The translations under genes were made by a program, and so were the position numbers. The notes under the pieces were generated by a model, which worked only from the letters and a program-made list of their open reading frames with translations, was not told where the DNA came from and searched no databases. Positions 6,737 through 14,491 of a DNA stretch of 19,045 nt are shown here, one piece after another. The number at the start of each line of letters is the position of its first letter. The stretch's first letter is position 1. Source of the stretch: Pseudolabrys sp. (lineage in GTDB: Bacteria > Pseudomonadota > Alphaproteobacteria > Rhizobiales > Xanthobacteraceae); NCBI GenBank assembly GCA_026125925.1, contig JAHCKF010000027.1:1-19045 (forward strand). Reading direction: 5' to 3'.

Positions 6737-7537
6737 ATGAAACCCGTCACCCTCATCACCGGCGCGTCGTCCGGCATCGGCGTCGAACTGGCGCGTGTCT
6801 TCGCGCGGCACGGCCATGCGTTGGCGCTCACGGCGCGGCGCATCGAGCGGCTCAACGCGCTGGCCGACGCGATCGAAAAAAGCGGCCGGCCGCGGCCCAT
6901 CGTCATCGCCGCCGACCTCACGAGGCCGGAGCCGGCGCGCGCGATCGGCGAGGCGCTGTCGGCCGCCGGCGCCGAACCGCAATACGTGATCAACAATGCC
7001 GGTTTCGGTCTGGTCGGCAGCGCGGCGAAACTCGACCGCGCCGAGCAACTCGAGATCATCGACGTCAACCAGCGGGCGTTGACCGAATTGTCGCTGGCCT
7101 TCGTGCCGAGCCTGGAGCGGCATCGCGGCGGTATTCTCAATGTCGGGTCGGTGGCCGGCTTTCTGCCCGGCCCGGGCAGCGCCGTCTATTACGCCAGCAA
7201 GGCCTATGTGCTGTCATTCTCCGAGGCGCTGTCGAGCGAACTTGCGCCGCGCGGCATCCGCGTCACCTGTCTGTGCCCCGGCCCGGTTCCGACCGAGTTC
7301 GCCGAGCGCGCCGGCGTCAAATCGAAGATCGCGCCCGGGCCGCTGGTGCATACGGCGGCGATGGTGGCCGAGGCCGGCTACCGGGGCCTGATGGCCGGAA
7401 CGCCGGTGGTCGTGCCCGGGCTGGGCAACCGCGCGGTGACGCTCATGGTGCGCCTGCTACCGCGCCGCCTGGTGCTGCGGCTGGTTGGGCGTCGCCAGAG
7501 CCGGCGGAGTTCGTCAGCGGAGCAGCCGCAAGGCTGA
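6737..7537 (+). CDS. Short-chain dehydrogenase/reductase (SDR)
   Basis: A 266-residue classical SDR. The cofactor motif TGASSGIG is at residues 8-15, NNAG at 86-89, the active-site asparagine near N111, catalytic serine S138, and YxxxK at Y151-K155, with the PG motif after it. ARR at 33-35 after the second strand suggests preference for NADP(H). SDRs oxidise or reduce alcohols, ketones or fatty intermediates; the substrate cannot be read from the sequence. The C-terminus is basic (RLLPRRLVLRLVGRR), which may favour membrane association. It stands alone, between a repeat and the convergent tRNA-Ala gene. Confidence 0.9.
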   Translation: MKPVTLITGASSGIGVELARVFARHGHALALTARRIERLNALADAIEKSGRPRPIVIAADLTRPEPARAIGEALSAAGAEPQYVINNAGFGLVGSAAKLDRAEQLEIIDVNQRALTELSLAFVPSLERHRGGILNVGSVAGFLPGPGSAVYYASKAYVLSFSEALSSELAPRGIRVTCLCPGPVPTEFAERAGVKSKIAPGPLVHTAAMVAEAGYRGLMAGTPVVVPGLGNRAVTLMVRLLPRRLVLRLVGRRQSRRSSSAEQPQG

Positions 7538-7576
7538 CGGCGGTCTCGGGGGCTGGGACGGCTCTGGAGGGTTGGG

Positions 7577-7652
<76 letters not shown>

Positions 7653-7840
7653 TTCCCAAAGGCAGAGGACGGAAACCCGTCACCCCGGCGCTTTTTGCTG
7701 AGTGGGCGCCATTTAGGACCGGGCATCCCTCCTGTCAAGGACGGCCCGCGCGGGCCATTTCGTCGCCCTTTGCGGCTGCCCCTTTCCTCAAGGTCGCTGA
7801 GCGGCTATTCGTCCCGCCTGCCTAGCTCACGGAGCACACG

Positions 7841-8131
7841 ATGAACCCTTTCCTCTGGCTCATAGACACGGTCATCAGCCTCTATATCTGGATCCTGGTG
7901 GCCTCGGCCGTTCTGTCCTGGCTCATCGTTTTCAATGTGGTCAACACCCGCAATCCGATCGTGAATTCGATCGGCAATTTTCTCTATGCGGTGACGGAGC
8001 CGTTGCTGCGGCCGATCCGCAACATCATGCCGAATCTCGGCGGCATCGATATCTCGCCGGTCATTCTGATCATCGGCCTGCTGTTCCTGCGGCAACTGAT
8101 CTTCTGGCTCTATCTCCAGATTTTCATCTGA
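7841..8131 (+). CDS. YggT-family integral membrane protein
   Basis: The 96-residue product has two hydrophobic helices, about 5-32 and 72-95, around the diagnostic segment YAVTEPLLRPIRNIMP (about 49-64). YggT proteins are small inner-membrane proteins implicated in envelope or division functions and osmotic stress in some bacteria; the mechanism is not settled. The stop is followed after three bases by the ATG of a DUF167 gene, a classical neighbour, so the two are almost certainly cotranscribed with folD behind them. The 188 bases between tRNA-Ala and this gene include a perfect 14-bp palindrome (7743-7756) and presumably the promoter, which I could not pin down. Confidence 0.92.
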   Translation: MNPFLWLIDTVISLYIWILVASAVLSWLIVFNVVNTRNPIVNSIGNFLYAVTEPLLRPIRNIMPNLGGIDISPVILIIGLLFLRQLIFWLYLQIFI

Positions 8132-8134
8132 GGC

Positions 8135-8455
8135 ATGAACCCGCAACCGTGGTCGGCGGTGGCGGGTGGCGTGGCGCTCGATGTGCGCCTGACGCCGAAG
8201 GGCGGCCGTGACGCCATCGACGGCGTCGAAACGCTCAGCGACGGCCGCAGCGTCCTCAAGGTCCGGGTGCGTGCGGCGCCGCGCGAAGGCGAAGCCAACG
8301 AGGCCTTGTGCCGGCTGATCGCCAAATCCTTGGGCGTCGCTTCCCGCGCCGTGACGCTGACGAGCGGCGCGACGTCGCGGATCAAGCGGCTGGCTATCGT
8401 CGGCGATGTTTCGGCCCTGATCTCGGCGCTGGAGAACTTCGGCGCTTCACGATAA
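8135..8455 (+). CDS. DUF167 (YggU-family) protein
   Basis: A 106-residue protein with the DUF167 pattern: [16 protein letters not shown] near the N-terminus, [18 protein letters not shown] in the middle, and [16 protein letters not shown] near the end. The family has a small alpha/beta fold and unknown biochemical role, and is often encoded next to yggT. It starts three bases after the YggT stop and ends 22 bases before folD, so the three probably form one transcription unit. Confidence 0.92.
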   Translation: MNPQPWSAVAGGVALDVRLTPKGGRDAIDGVETLSDGRSVLKVRVRAAPREGEANEALCRLIAKSLGVASRAVTLTSGATSRIKRLAIVGDVSALISALENFGASR

Positions 8456-8477
8456 TGCAGCAGGCCAAGGGGGCTTC

Positions 8478-9359
8478 ATGACCGCAGCCATCATTGACGG
8501 AAAGGCGATCGCCGCCGCGCTGCGCGCCACCGTGGCCGGCGAAGTGGCGCGGCTCAAGCGCGATCACGGCGTCACGCCGGGGCTTGCCGTGGTTCTGGTC
8601 GGCAACGATCCGGCGAGCGAGGTTTATGTCCGCTCGAAGTCGAAGGCGGTGATCGAGGCCGGCATGGCGCCGTGCGACCACAAGCTGCCGTCGAGTGCGA
8701 GCGAGCAGGAAGTGCTGGCGCTGGTGACGAAACTCAATGCCGATCCGGCGGTGAGCGGCATTCTCGTGCAACTGCCGCTGCCGCCGCAGATCGATTCGCA
8801 GAAGGTGATCGCCGCAATCGATCCGATGAAGGACGTCGATGGTTTTCACCCCGTCAACGTTGGGCGGCTGTCGCTCGGCCTGCCGGCGCTGGCGCCGTGC
8901 ACGCCGTCCGGCTGCGTCATGCTGGCGAAGTCTGTGCGCCCGTCGCTCGCCGGTCTCGACGCGGTGGTGATCGGCCGCTCCAACATCGTCGGCAAGCCGG
9001 TAGCGCAGCTTCTCCTCGCGGAGAACGCGACGGTGACCGTCGCCCATTCCAAGACTCGCGATCTGCCGGCGCTGTGCCGTCGTGCCGACATCCTCGTCGC
9101 CGCCATCGGCAAGGCGGAATTCGTGCGCGGCGAGTGGGTCAAGCCGGGCGCCACCGTCATCGATGTCGGCATCAATCGCGTGGCGGGCGAGGGCGGCAAA
9201 TCGCGCATCGTCGGCGACGTGGCCTTCGATGAAGCGGTGAAGGTCGCCGGTGCCATCACGCCGGTGCCGGGAGGCGTCGGGCCGATGACGATCGCGTGTT
9301 TGATGCTGAACACCGTGCGCGCGGCGTGCGCGTTGCAGCGGGTAAAGGCGAATATCTAA
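8478..9359 (+). CDS. folD: Bifunctional methylenetetrahydrofolate dehydrogenase / methenyltetrahydrofolate cyclohydrolase
   Basis: The 293-residue product is full length. The active-site motif YVRSK gives Y50 and catalytic K54, followed by ILVQLPLP with Q98 and the KDVDGFHP block with D121. The NADP-binding loop GRSNIVGKP is at 166-174, and [10 protein letters not shown] begins at 262. FolD interconverts 5,10-methylene- and 10-formyl-tetrahydrofolate in the cytosol, supplying one-carbon units for purines and formyl-Met. The ATG follows AGGGGG. It is the third gene of the YggT-DUF167-folD group and converges on the GNAT gene, with a hairpin between. Confidence 0.98.
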   Translation: MTAAIIDGKAIAAALRATVAGEVARLKRDHGVTPGLAVVLVGNDPASEVYVRSKSKAVIEAGMAPCDHKLPSSASEQEVLALVTKLNADPAVSGILVQLPLPPQIDSQKVIAAIDPMKDVDGFHPVNVGRLSLGLPALAPCTPSGCVMLAKSVRPSLAGLDAVVIGRSNIVGKPVAQLLLAENATVTVAHSKTRDLPALCRRADILVAAIGKAEFVRGEWVKPGATVIDVGINRVAGEGGKSRIVGDVAFDEAVKVAGAITPVPGGVGPMTIACLMLNTVRAACALQRVKANI

Positions 9360-9361
9360 CT

Positions 9362-9386
9362 GTCGTCCCGCCTTTGCGGGGACGAC
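9362..9386. terminator. Short family-A hairpin between convergent folD and GNAT genes
   Basis: GTCGTCCCGC-CTTT-GCGGGGACGAC folds into a strong stem with one bulged G. It has the same GTCGTCCC/GGGGACGAC ends as the longer family A repeats and lies two bases after the folD stop. It lacks a T run, so a terminating role is inferred from position. Confidence 0.55.
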
Positions 9387-9391
9387 GGTAA

Positions 9392-9904
9392 CTAGCCCTG
9401 CGGCCAGGCGTAGGCGACCTTGTCGAGGCTCTTCTGTCCGAATTTCTCGGAGGAGCGCGCCACGGCGCGGCCGCCGAGAGCCCGGTAGAATTCCATTGCC
9501 GGCTCGTTGTCCGACAGCGCCCAGACGACAAGGCTCTTCAGCCCCGATTGCGTCAGGTCCTTGCGCGCGGCGTTGAACAGGCGGCGGCCGAAGCCCAGGC
9601 CCTGAAACTCCGGACGCAGGTAAAGCTCGTAGACTTCGCCTTCATAGAACAGGCTGCGGGCGCGGTTGCGGCCGTAATTGGCATAGCCGGCGATGCGGTC
9701 GCCGAACTGCAGGACGGTGATGCGGCTGCCTTTGCGGATCGCCGAATCCCACCAGTCCGGGCCGCGGCGGTTGATGAGCTTGTCGAGTTCGCTGCCGGGA
9801 ATGATGCCCTGGTAGGCCGTGCGCCAGGCCTCGTCATGCGTCGAGGCTACTTCCTCGGCGTCGGCGGACTTGGCGCGGCGAATCTCGATGAGTGTCGTGC
9901 TCAT
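9392..9904 (-). CDS. GNAT-family N-acetyltransferase
   Basis: From the ATG at 9904 the product is 170 residues. GNAT motif A is clear: the strand VYELYLRPEF leads into the acetyl-CoA pyrophosphate loop QGLGFG (101-106) and RRLF. Motif B follows in LVVWALSDNEPAMEFYRALGG, typical of RimI-like and small-molecule acetyltransferases. The substrate is unknown. An upstream in-frame ATG at 9994 would run through the CtrA box, so the shorter start is preferred. The CtrA-type site lies 45 bases before the start, suggesting cell-cycle control. Confidence 0.88.
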   Translation of the reverse strand: MSTTLIEIRRAKSADAEEVASTHDEAWRTAYQGIIPGSELDKLINRRGPDWWDSAIRKGSRITVLQFGDRIAGYANYGRNRARSLFYEGEVYELYLRPEFQGLGFGRRLFNAARKDLTQSGLKSLVVWALSDNEPAMEFYRALGGRAVARSSEKFGQKSLDKVAYAWPQG

Positions 9905-9948
9905 TGTCGAATACAAGCAACGAACCCTGCGCCCTTCAAGCCCTATGA

Positions 9949-9964
9949 TTAACGTCCGGTTAAC
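9949..9964. promoter_or_regulatory. CtrA-binding site (TTAA-N7-TTAAC)
   Basis: TTAA (9949-9952), seven bases, then TTAAC (9960-9964) match the full consensus of the alphaproteobacterial cell-cycle regulator CtrA with no mismatch. The nearest gene that it could control is the GNAT gene on the minus strand, 45 bases away; the other flank is the 3' end of typA. Confidence 0.6.
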
Positions 9965-10032
9965 GGTGTGGATTACCGGCCACAGGTGGCTCATTGCGGT
10001 ACAGGGTGCCGCGCGCCGGCGGGCGGATGCAC

Positions 10033-10068
10033 CCGAAAAGCTTGTCGGCGAGCGCCGAAGCGCTCGCC
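10033..10068 (-). terminator. Terminator of typA with UUCG tetraloop
   Basis: On the minus strand GGCGAGCGC pairs perfectly with GCGCTCGCC around a TTCG tetraloop (10047-10068), and GACAAGCTTTTC follows. It begins 13 bases after the typA stop. The T run is short, so efficiency is uncertain. Confidence 0.65.
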
Positions 10069-10080
10069 CGGGCTGCGAAC

Positions 10081-11907
10081 TCAGGCGAGTTCGGCTTCTT
10101 TCTTGCGGTCTTCGCGCTTGCGGTCGTTTTCGTCGAGCAGCTTCTTTCGCAGGCGAATCGACGACGGCGTCACTTCCACCAGCTCGTCGTCCTGGATGTA
10201 GGCCAGCGCCTTTTCCAGCGTCATACGGATCGGCGGCGTCAGGCGCACCGCTTCATCCTTCGACGTGGTGCGGATGTTGGTGAGTTGCTTGCCCTTGAGG
10301 ACGTTGACGACGAGGTCGTTGTCGCGCGTGTGCTCGCCGACGATCATGCCGGTGTAAACCTTCCAGCCCGGCTCGATCATCATCGGGCCGCGGTCTTCCA
10401 GATTCCACAGCGCGTAGGCGACGGCTTCGCCCTTGTCGTTGGAGATCAGCACGCCGTTGCGGCGGCCCTGGATCGCGCCCTTGTAGGGCGCGTGGCCGTG
10501 GAACAGCCGGTTCATGATCGCGGTGCCGCGGGTGTCGGTGAGCAGTTCGCCCTGGTAGCCGATGAGGCCGCGGGTCGGCGCGTAGAACACCAGACGCGTG
10601 CGCCCGCCGCCCGAGGGGCGCATCTCGATGAGGTCGGCCTTGCGCTCCGACATCTTCTGCACGACGACGCCCGAGTGCTCTTCGTCGACGTCGATGACGA
10701 CTTCCTCGATCGGCTCCTCGATCTGGCCGTCGTCGGTCTTGCGGAACAGCACCTTCGGGCGGGACACCGACAGTTCGAAGCCTTCGCGGCGCATGGTTTC
10801 GATGAGGATGCCGAGCTGCAATTCGCCCCGACCGGCGACTTCCATCGCATCGCGTTCATCGGACTCGCGCACGCGCAGCGCGACGTTGCCTTCGGCTTCG
10901 GCCATCAGGCGGTCGCGGATCATGCGGCTCGTGACCTTGGAACCTTCGGTGCCGGCGAGCGGCGAGTCGTTGACGCGGAAGGTCATGGCGAGCGTCGGCG
11001 GATCGATCGGCTGCGCCGGCAAGGCTTCCTCGACGGCCGGATCGCAAATGGTCATGGCGACGGTGGCGTTCGGCAGGCCGGCGATGGCGACGATATCGCC
11101 GGCTTCGGCGTCGTCGAGCGGCACGCGCTCGAGACCGCGGAACGCCAGCACCTTGGTGATGCGGCCGTTCTCGACGAGCTTGCCGTCGCGGTCGAGCACC
11201 TTCACCGCCTGGTTCGGCTTGAGGTTGCCGGAGAAGATGCGGCCGGTGACGATGCGGCCGAGATAGGGATTGGATTCGATGATGGTGCCGAGCAGGCGGA
11301 ACGGGCCGTCCTCGACCACCGGCGGCTTGACGTGCTTGAGCACGAGATCGAACAGCGGCGTCATGCCCTGGTCCTGCGGACCGTCGAGCGAGGTGGACAT
11401 CCAGCCCTGCTTGGCCGAGCCGAACAGGATCGGGAAGTCGAGCTGCTCGTCGGTGGCGTCGAGCGCCGCGAACAGGTCGAACACCTCGTTGAGCACTTCG
11501 TTGGCGCGGGCGTCGGGACGGTCGACTTTGTTGATGACGACGATGGGCTTGAGGCCCATCTTCAGCGCCTTGGAGACCACGAACTTGGTCTGCGGCAGCG
11601 GACCCTCGGCGGCGTCGACCAACACCAGCGCGCCGTCGACCATGTTGAGGATGCGCTCGACCTCGCCGCCGAAGTCGGCGTGGCCCGGCGTATCGACGAT
11701 GTTGATGCGCGTGCCCTTCCATTCGACCGAAGCGGCCTTGGCGAGAATGGTAATGCCGCGTTCGCGCTCGAGGTCGTTGCTATCCATCGCGCGCTCGACC
11801 TGGCGCTCGTTCTCGCGATAGACGCCGGACTGCTGCAGCAGGCGGTCCACGAGGGTGGTCTTGCCATGGTCGACGTGCGCGATGATCGCGATATTGCGGA
11901 GATCCAT
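10081..11907 (-). CDS. typA: Translational GTPase TypA/BipA
   Basis: The 608-residue product is full length. G-domain motifs are AHVDHGKT (10-17), RGIT (50-53), DTPGH (72-76) and NKVD (126-129), followed by the EF-G-like domains II, III and V and the TypA-specific C-terminal domain with [20 protein letters not shown]. TypA is a ribosome-binding GTPase related to EF-G and LepA that assists 50S assembly and translation under cold and other stresses. The start at 11907 gives the canonical N-terminus [15 protein letters not shown]; the upstream open frame is leader sequence. A promoter and a hairpin-bearing leader of about 110 bases lie upstream. Confidence 0.97.
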   Translation of the reverse strand: MDLRNIAIIAHVDHGKTTLVDRLLQQSGVYRENERQVERAMDSNDLERERGITILAKAASVEWKGTRINIVDTPGHADFGGEVERILNMVDGALVLVDAAEGPLPQTKFVVSKALKMGLKPIVVINKVDRPDARANEVLNEVFDLFAALDATDEQLDFPILFGSAKQGWMSTSLDGPQDQGMTPLFDLVLKHVKPPVVEDGPFRLLGTIIESNPYLGRIVTGRIFSGNLKPNQAVKVLDRDGKLVENGRITKVLAFRGLERVPLDDAEAGDIVAIAGLPNATVAMTICDPAVEEALPAQPIDPPTLAMTFRVNDSPLAGTEGSKVTSRMIRDRLMAEAEGNVALRVRESDERDAMEVAGRGELQLGILIETMRREGFELSVSRPKVLFRKTDDGQIEEPIEEVVIDVDEEHSGVVVQKMSERKADLIEMRPSGGGRTRLVFYAPTRGLIGYQGELLTDTRGTAIMNRLFHGHAPYKGAIQGRRNGVLISNDKGEAVAYALWNLEDRGPMMIEPGWKVYTGMIVGEHTRDNDLVVNVLKGKQLTNIRTTSKDEAVRLTPPIRMTLEKALAYIQDDELVEVTPSSIRLRKKLLDENDRKREDRKKEAELA

Positions 11908-11978
11908 AAGATTTGCCTTTTGCGCGGGGCCTGAGCCGAAGCAGTTTCCGGGGCGGCGCGCTGTTCCAAAAACCAAAG

Positions 11979-12002
11979 CGCGGGCCGCAATCCGGGCCCG
12001 CG
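11979..12002 (-). promoter_or_regulatory. GC-rich hairpin in the typA leader, possible attenuator
   Basis: CGCGGGCC and GGCCCGCG form a perfect 8-bp stem with an 8-base loop. On the minus strand it is followed by CTTTGGTTTTTGG, a broken T-rich tract, about 75 bases before the typA start codon. The arrangement resembles a weak intrinsic terminator placed inside a 5' leader. Confidence 0.4.
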
Positions 12003-12022
12003 ACGCATCGCTTTTGCGGCGC

Positions 12023-12050
12023 AATATAGTGAGAAAAGGGCCGGAAGCAA
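12023..12050 (-). promoter_or_regulatory. Probable housekeeping promoter of typA
   Basis: On the minus strand TTGCTT (12045-12050) and TATATT (12023-12028) are 16 bases apart. The -10 region reads CTATATT, agreeing well with the alphaproteobacterial CTATAT consensus; the -35 agrees only in TTG. It lies in the only AT-rich patch before typA. Confidence 0.45.
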
Positions 12051-12079
12051 CCGCGCCGATGGCTTTTGGCGGGCCTTTC

Positions 12080-12110
12080 GCGGCTCAGCCTTAAAGGCAA
12101 AAAGAGCCGC
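12080..12110. other. Stem-loop between typA and the proline-rich gene
   Basis: GCGGCTC (12080-12086) and GAGCCGC (12104-12110) form a 7-bp stem, with an inner AGCC/GGC pairing. It follows the stop of the minus-strand small gene by about 18 bases. The T run lies inside the loop, not after the stem, so it is not a standard intrinsic terminator. Confidence 0.35.
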
Positions 12111-12128
12111 TTGCCGCCGCCCGTCCGG

Positions 12129-12419
12129 TCATTTCGGCGTGTCGGCAGGGCCTTTGACGGCCGGCCGGGCCAGTTCCGGCTGAACGACCGGGGCGGCCGG
12201 CTGGATGATGCGGCTGTCCGGGGCGATCGGCGGCTGTTGTGCGGTCGGGCGGGTTGAATCCGGCAGGGTGCCCGGCGCGACCGGCGCCGTCGGCCGATCA
12301 GGCAGGGGCTCCGGGTCTTCGACCTGGATTACATCGGTCGGAACGGCCCGCTGCGCGACGGGCGCAGCGAGCACCAGCAAGGTGAGGATCGGCAGGGCAC
12401 TCAATCCCGATTGTTTCAT
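12129..12419 (-). CDS. Small exported proline-rich protein, coupled to the upstream gene
   Basis: A 96-residue product with a hydrophobic N-terminus (LSALPILTLLVLAAPVA) that looks like a signal peptide, followed by about 70 residues very rich in proline, alanine and acidic/basic pairs, with no cysteine and no predicted fold. Its ATG at 12419 overlaps the TGA of the 649-residue gene in an ATGA tetranucleotide, so it is probably translated by reinitiation after that gene. Both proteins end in TPK. The mature part may be a disordered linker or binding tail for the larger protein in the periplasm (inference). I recognise no family. Confidence 0.65.
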   Translation of the reverse strand: MKQSGLSALPILTLLVLAAPVAQRAVPTDVIQVEDPEPLPDRPTAPVAPGTLPDSTRPTAQQPPIAPDSRIIQPAAPVVQPELARPAVKGPADTPK

Positions 12420-14365
12420 TTCGGCGTCTCGACGCCTTGTTGCAGGCCCGGGCGCTGCAACTGCGGCCGCAGCGCCGGCGCGCGCTGAACACCGCCGGCG
12501 CCCGGCGTCTGTTGCGTGGCCGGCGCCTGGATCGCTGGCGTCTTCGTCGCCGCCGGCAATGCCCGGCCGGCGGCCAGCGCATCGAACAGCGGCTTCAAGG
12601 CCGGGTTTTCCAAAATCGGCTTCATGTTCGACGCCTTGAGCATGCCCTCCTCGAGCTTGATGTCGCAGTTCGGGCATTTGTCCATGTCGAGCAGATCGGT
12701 GATGCGGTCGAGCCAGCCCGCCGGCTCGTAATGCGGCGCCTTCACCGTGCCGGGGCCGCATTTGCCGTCGCCGCCGATGACGACCGGCGGCCCGGCCTTG
12801 TTCCAGGCGTCGTCGAGCGCGGCGGAAACGCCGGCCGCCGAAACCTCGACATAGCGATGCGGGTCCTGCTGGAAGCCGGCCATCCGCTCGGCCGCCTTGC
12901 CCTTGAACACAAGCTCCAAGATGTCGGCGCTCGGCAGGCCGGAAATCTCGAAGCTGCATTCGTAATAGCCGGTCGCGGTGCGCCGGGTGGTGCCCCTTTG
13001 CCGCAACTGCGTCGACAACACGTTGCCGTGCTTCACCTCGGTCATGGTGCCGGTGAGCTTGACGCTGCCGACCGGCTTCCAGTTCGGCAGCGGATTGGCA
13101 CCGACCTTGAGGATCTTCGGATCGGCGCCGAGATAGCCGGCGAGCTTGATGTCGGAGGCCGGCATGATCTCGCTGCACGGTTTGCCGACCTTGCCGGCGA
13201 GGTCGGTGTTTCCGGGCACCGTCTGCAGTCCCAACGGAATTGTGCCCATGGTCCACTTGCCATAGACGCAGGCTTCCTTCGGCATGCGCAGTTTGCCGAC
13301 GAGCTTGCTGCCCGCGGGGTTGGCGGCGAAGCGCGGCGTGACGATCACGTAGACGTCGCCGCTCGACGTTCTCGTCTGCACATCGAGCGTCAGGCCGAAG
13401 GCGGCCGATAATTCCTGCAGCGATTTGCTGACGCCCGGAAGCTTGGTGTCGAGCAACTTGCTCTTGACCGCGTTGGCCTGCGTGGCTTTGGCGTCGACAT
13501 AGTTGCTGGCGAGCCATGTGGCGCGGATGTTAGCGACCTGCAGGACGTTGTTGAGCACCTTGCTGGCCTCGTCCTGAACCTTCTTCTCGGCGATCTTGAC
13601 GACCTCTTCGGAGATGAGCTTGCCGGCGATGAGGCCGCTCAGCGGGTCGCCGATACCGACGGCGAGCGGCGATCCGCCGATCAGGCCACCAAGCGCCATG
13701 CCGACGCCAACGGCGATGCCTTTGGGATCGGAGAGGTCGATGTTCTTATCGTCGAGCGTCAGCTTGACGCAGACGCTCTCCTGCAGCTTGGTCGATTCGC
13801 AATAGCTGCTGATTGATTTGACCTCGGGCCACAGCGCGAGCTTGGATTTCGCCTCCATGCCGATCAGCAGGTCGATCGGCACATTGGCTGTGCCTTCGAC
13901 GTGCCCGGTCGCAGGGTCAGCCCACAGCCGCGCGCTGACCACGGTGTGCAGCTTGAACTGCGTCTTCAGATAGACATCGACGCCGTTGTCCTGCGCGTCG
14001 CCGAATGCGGTGATCGTCGGCTGGTTTTTGAGGGTGAAGGAGAAATCGTTGCTGACATTGACGTGCCAATGCACGTCGGGGCAGGCGCCTTCGCAGACGA
14101 CGGCGCCGCCGAGATCGATGTTGGCCTTCTTGATCTCCTGGCGGATCTGTTGTTCGACCGTGTTGTAGGAAATGTCGTAGGAGTGCGCATAGGCCGGCTT
14201 GTCCGAGCCTTGCGTCTCCACCGTCTGCAGCGAAGCCGGCGGCTGCGGCGCCAGCACGTAGAGGCGCACACTGCCGGCCTGCGCGGCCGATGTTGCGAAC
14301 ATTGCCGCGGCGAGAGCCGCCGATGCGGTGATAATCAACGACAGCTTCGATGGCTTGTGTTTCAT
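12416..14365 (-). CDS. Large secreted protein of unknown family with ten cysteines after the signal peptide
   Basis: The 649-residue product has a clear Sec signal peptide (basic start, hydrophobic core, cleavage expected after AQA at 30). The mature part has ten cysteines in five close or plausible pairs: C91/C95, C189/C199, C366/C397, C470/C536 and a CPNC motif at 564-567. They suggest disulfides or, for CPNC, metal or redox chemistry. A glycine-rich hydrophobic stretch at about 216-250 (GVGMALGGLIGG, GLIAGKLI) resembles a glycine-zipper membrane segment and is followed by an amphipathic helical region. The last 50 residues are a proline/glutamine-rich tail. I cannot assign a family. It is the first gene of a two-gene operon. 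A hairpin abuts its start codon, and no Shine-Dalgarno is visible. Confidence 0.8.
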   Translation of the reverse strand: MKHKPSKLSLIITASAALAAAMFATSAAQAGSVRLYVLAPQPPASLQTVETQGSDKPAYAHSYDISYNTVEQQIRQEIKKANIDLGGAVVCEGACPDVHWHVNVSNDFSFTLKNQPTITAFGDAQDNGVDVYLKTQFKLHTVVSARLWADPATGHVEGTANVPIDLLIGMEAKSKLALWPEVKSISSYCESTKLQESVCVKLTLDDKNIDLSDPKGIAVGVGMALGGLIGGSPLAVGIGDPLSGLIAGKLISEEVVKIAEKKVQDEASKVLNNVLQVANIRATWLASNYVDAKATQANAVKSKLLDTKLPGVSKSLQELSAAFGLTLDVQTRTSSGDVYVIVTPRFAANPAGSKLVGKLRMPKEACVYGKWTMGTIPLGLQTVPGNTDLAGKVGKPCSEIMPASDIKLAGYLGADPKILKVGANPLPNWKPVGSVKLTGTMTEVKHGNVLSTQLRQRGTTRRTATGYYECSFEISGLPSADILELVFKGKAAERMAGFQQDPHRYVEVSAAGVSAALDDAWNKAGPPVVIGGDGKCGPGTVKAPHYEPAGWLDRITDLLDMDKCPNCDIKLEEGMLKASNMKPILENPALKPLFDALAAGRALPAATKTPAIQAPATQQTPGAGGVQRAPALRPQLQRPGLQQGVETPK

Positions 14366-14392
14366 GTCGCACCCGTTGCGGTTTGGTGCGAC
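14366..14392 (-). promoter_or_regulatory. Perfect inverted repeat abutting the start codon of the secreted-protein gene
   Basis: On the minus strand GTCGCACC, eleven bases and GGTGCGAC form an 8-bp hairpin whose last base directly precedes the ATG. No AGGAGG-like sequence is found there. In RNA it would cover the ribosome landing region; in DNA it could be an operator. Confidence 0.5.
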
Positions 14393-14396
14393 GTTA

Positions 14397-14420
14397 AATT
14401 CACGTAAGCGCGCGTGAATT
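14397..14420. promoter_or_regulatory. Second inverted repeat (AATTCACG...CGTGAATT)
   Basis: AATTCACG (14397-14404) and CGTGAATT (14413-14420) are perfect 8-bp arms with an 8-base spacer, 32 bases upstream of the start codon of the secreted-protein gene. The size and position suit a dimeric repressor site. Confidence 0.45.
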
Positions 14421-14491
14421 GAGACAAGTCAACGATCGGTATTGTCGTGCCGACGACGCCGAAAAATCTGCGGTGGCGGTATCCGCCCAGC

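Noticed and set aside
7743..7756. Perfect 14-bp palindrome GGCCCGCGCGGGCC
   Set aside because: It consists only of G and C, has no T run and no close start codon; in this base composition it can arise by chance.
9994..11934. A 646-codon open frame on the plus strand opposite typA
   Set aside because: It is the antisense of a certain gene in GC-rich DNA. Its product is rich in H, R, D and V with no domain pattern, as expected from reversed typA codons.
14394..14408. CtrA-like TTAA-N7 motif before the secreted operon
   Set aside because: The second half is TAAG rather than TTAA, so it fails the consensus.
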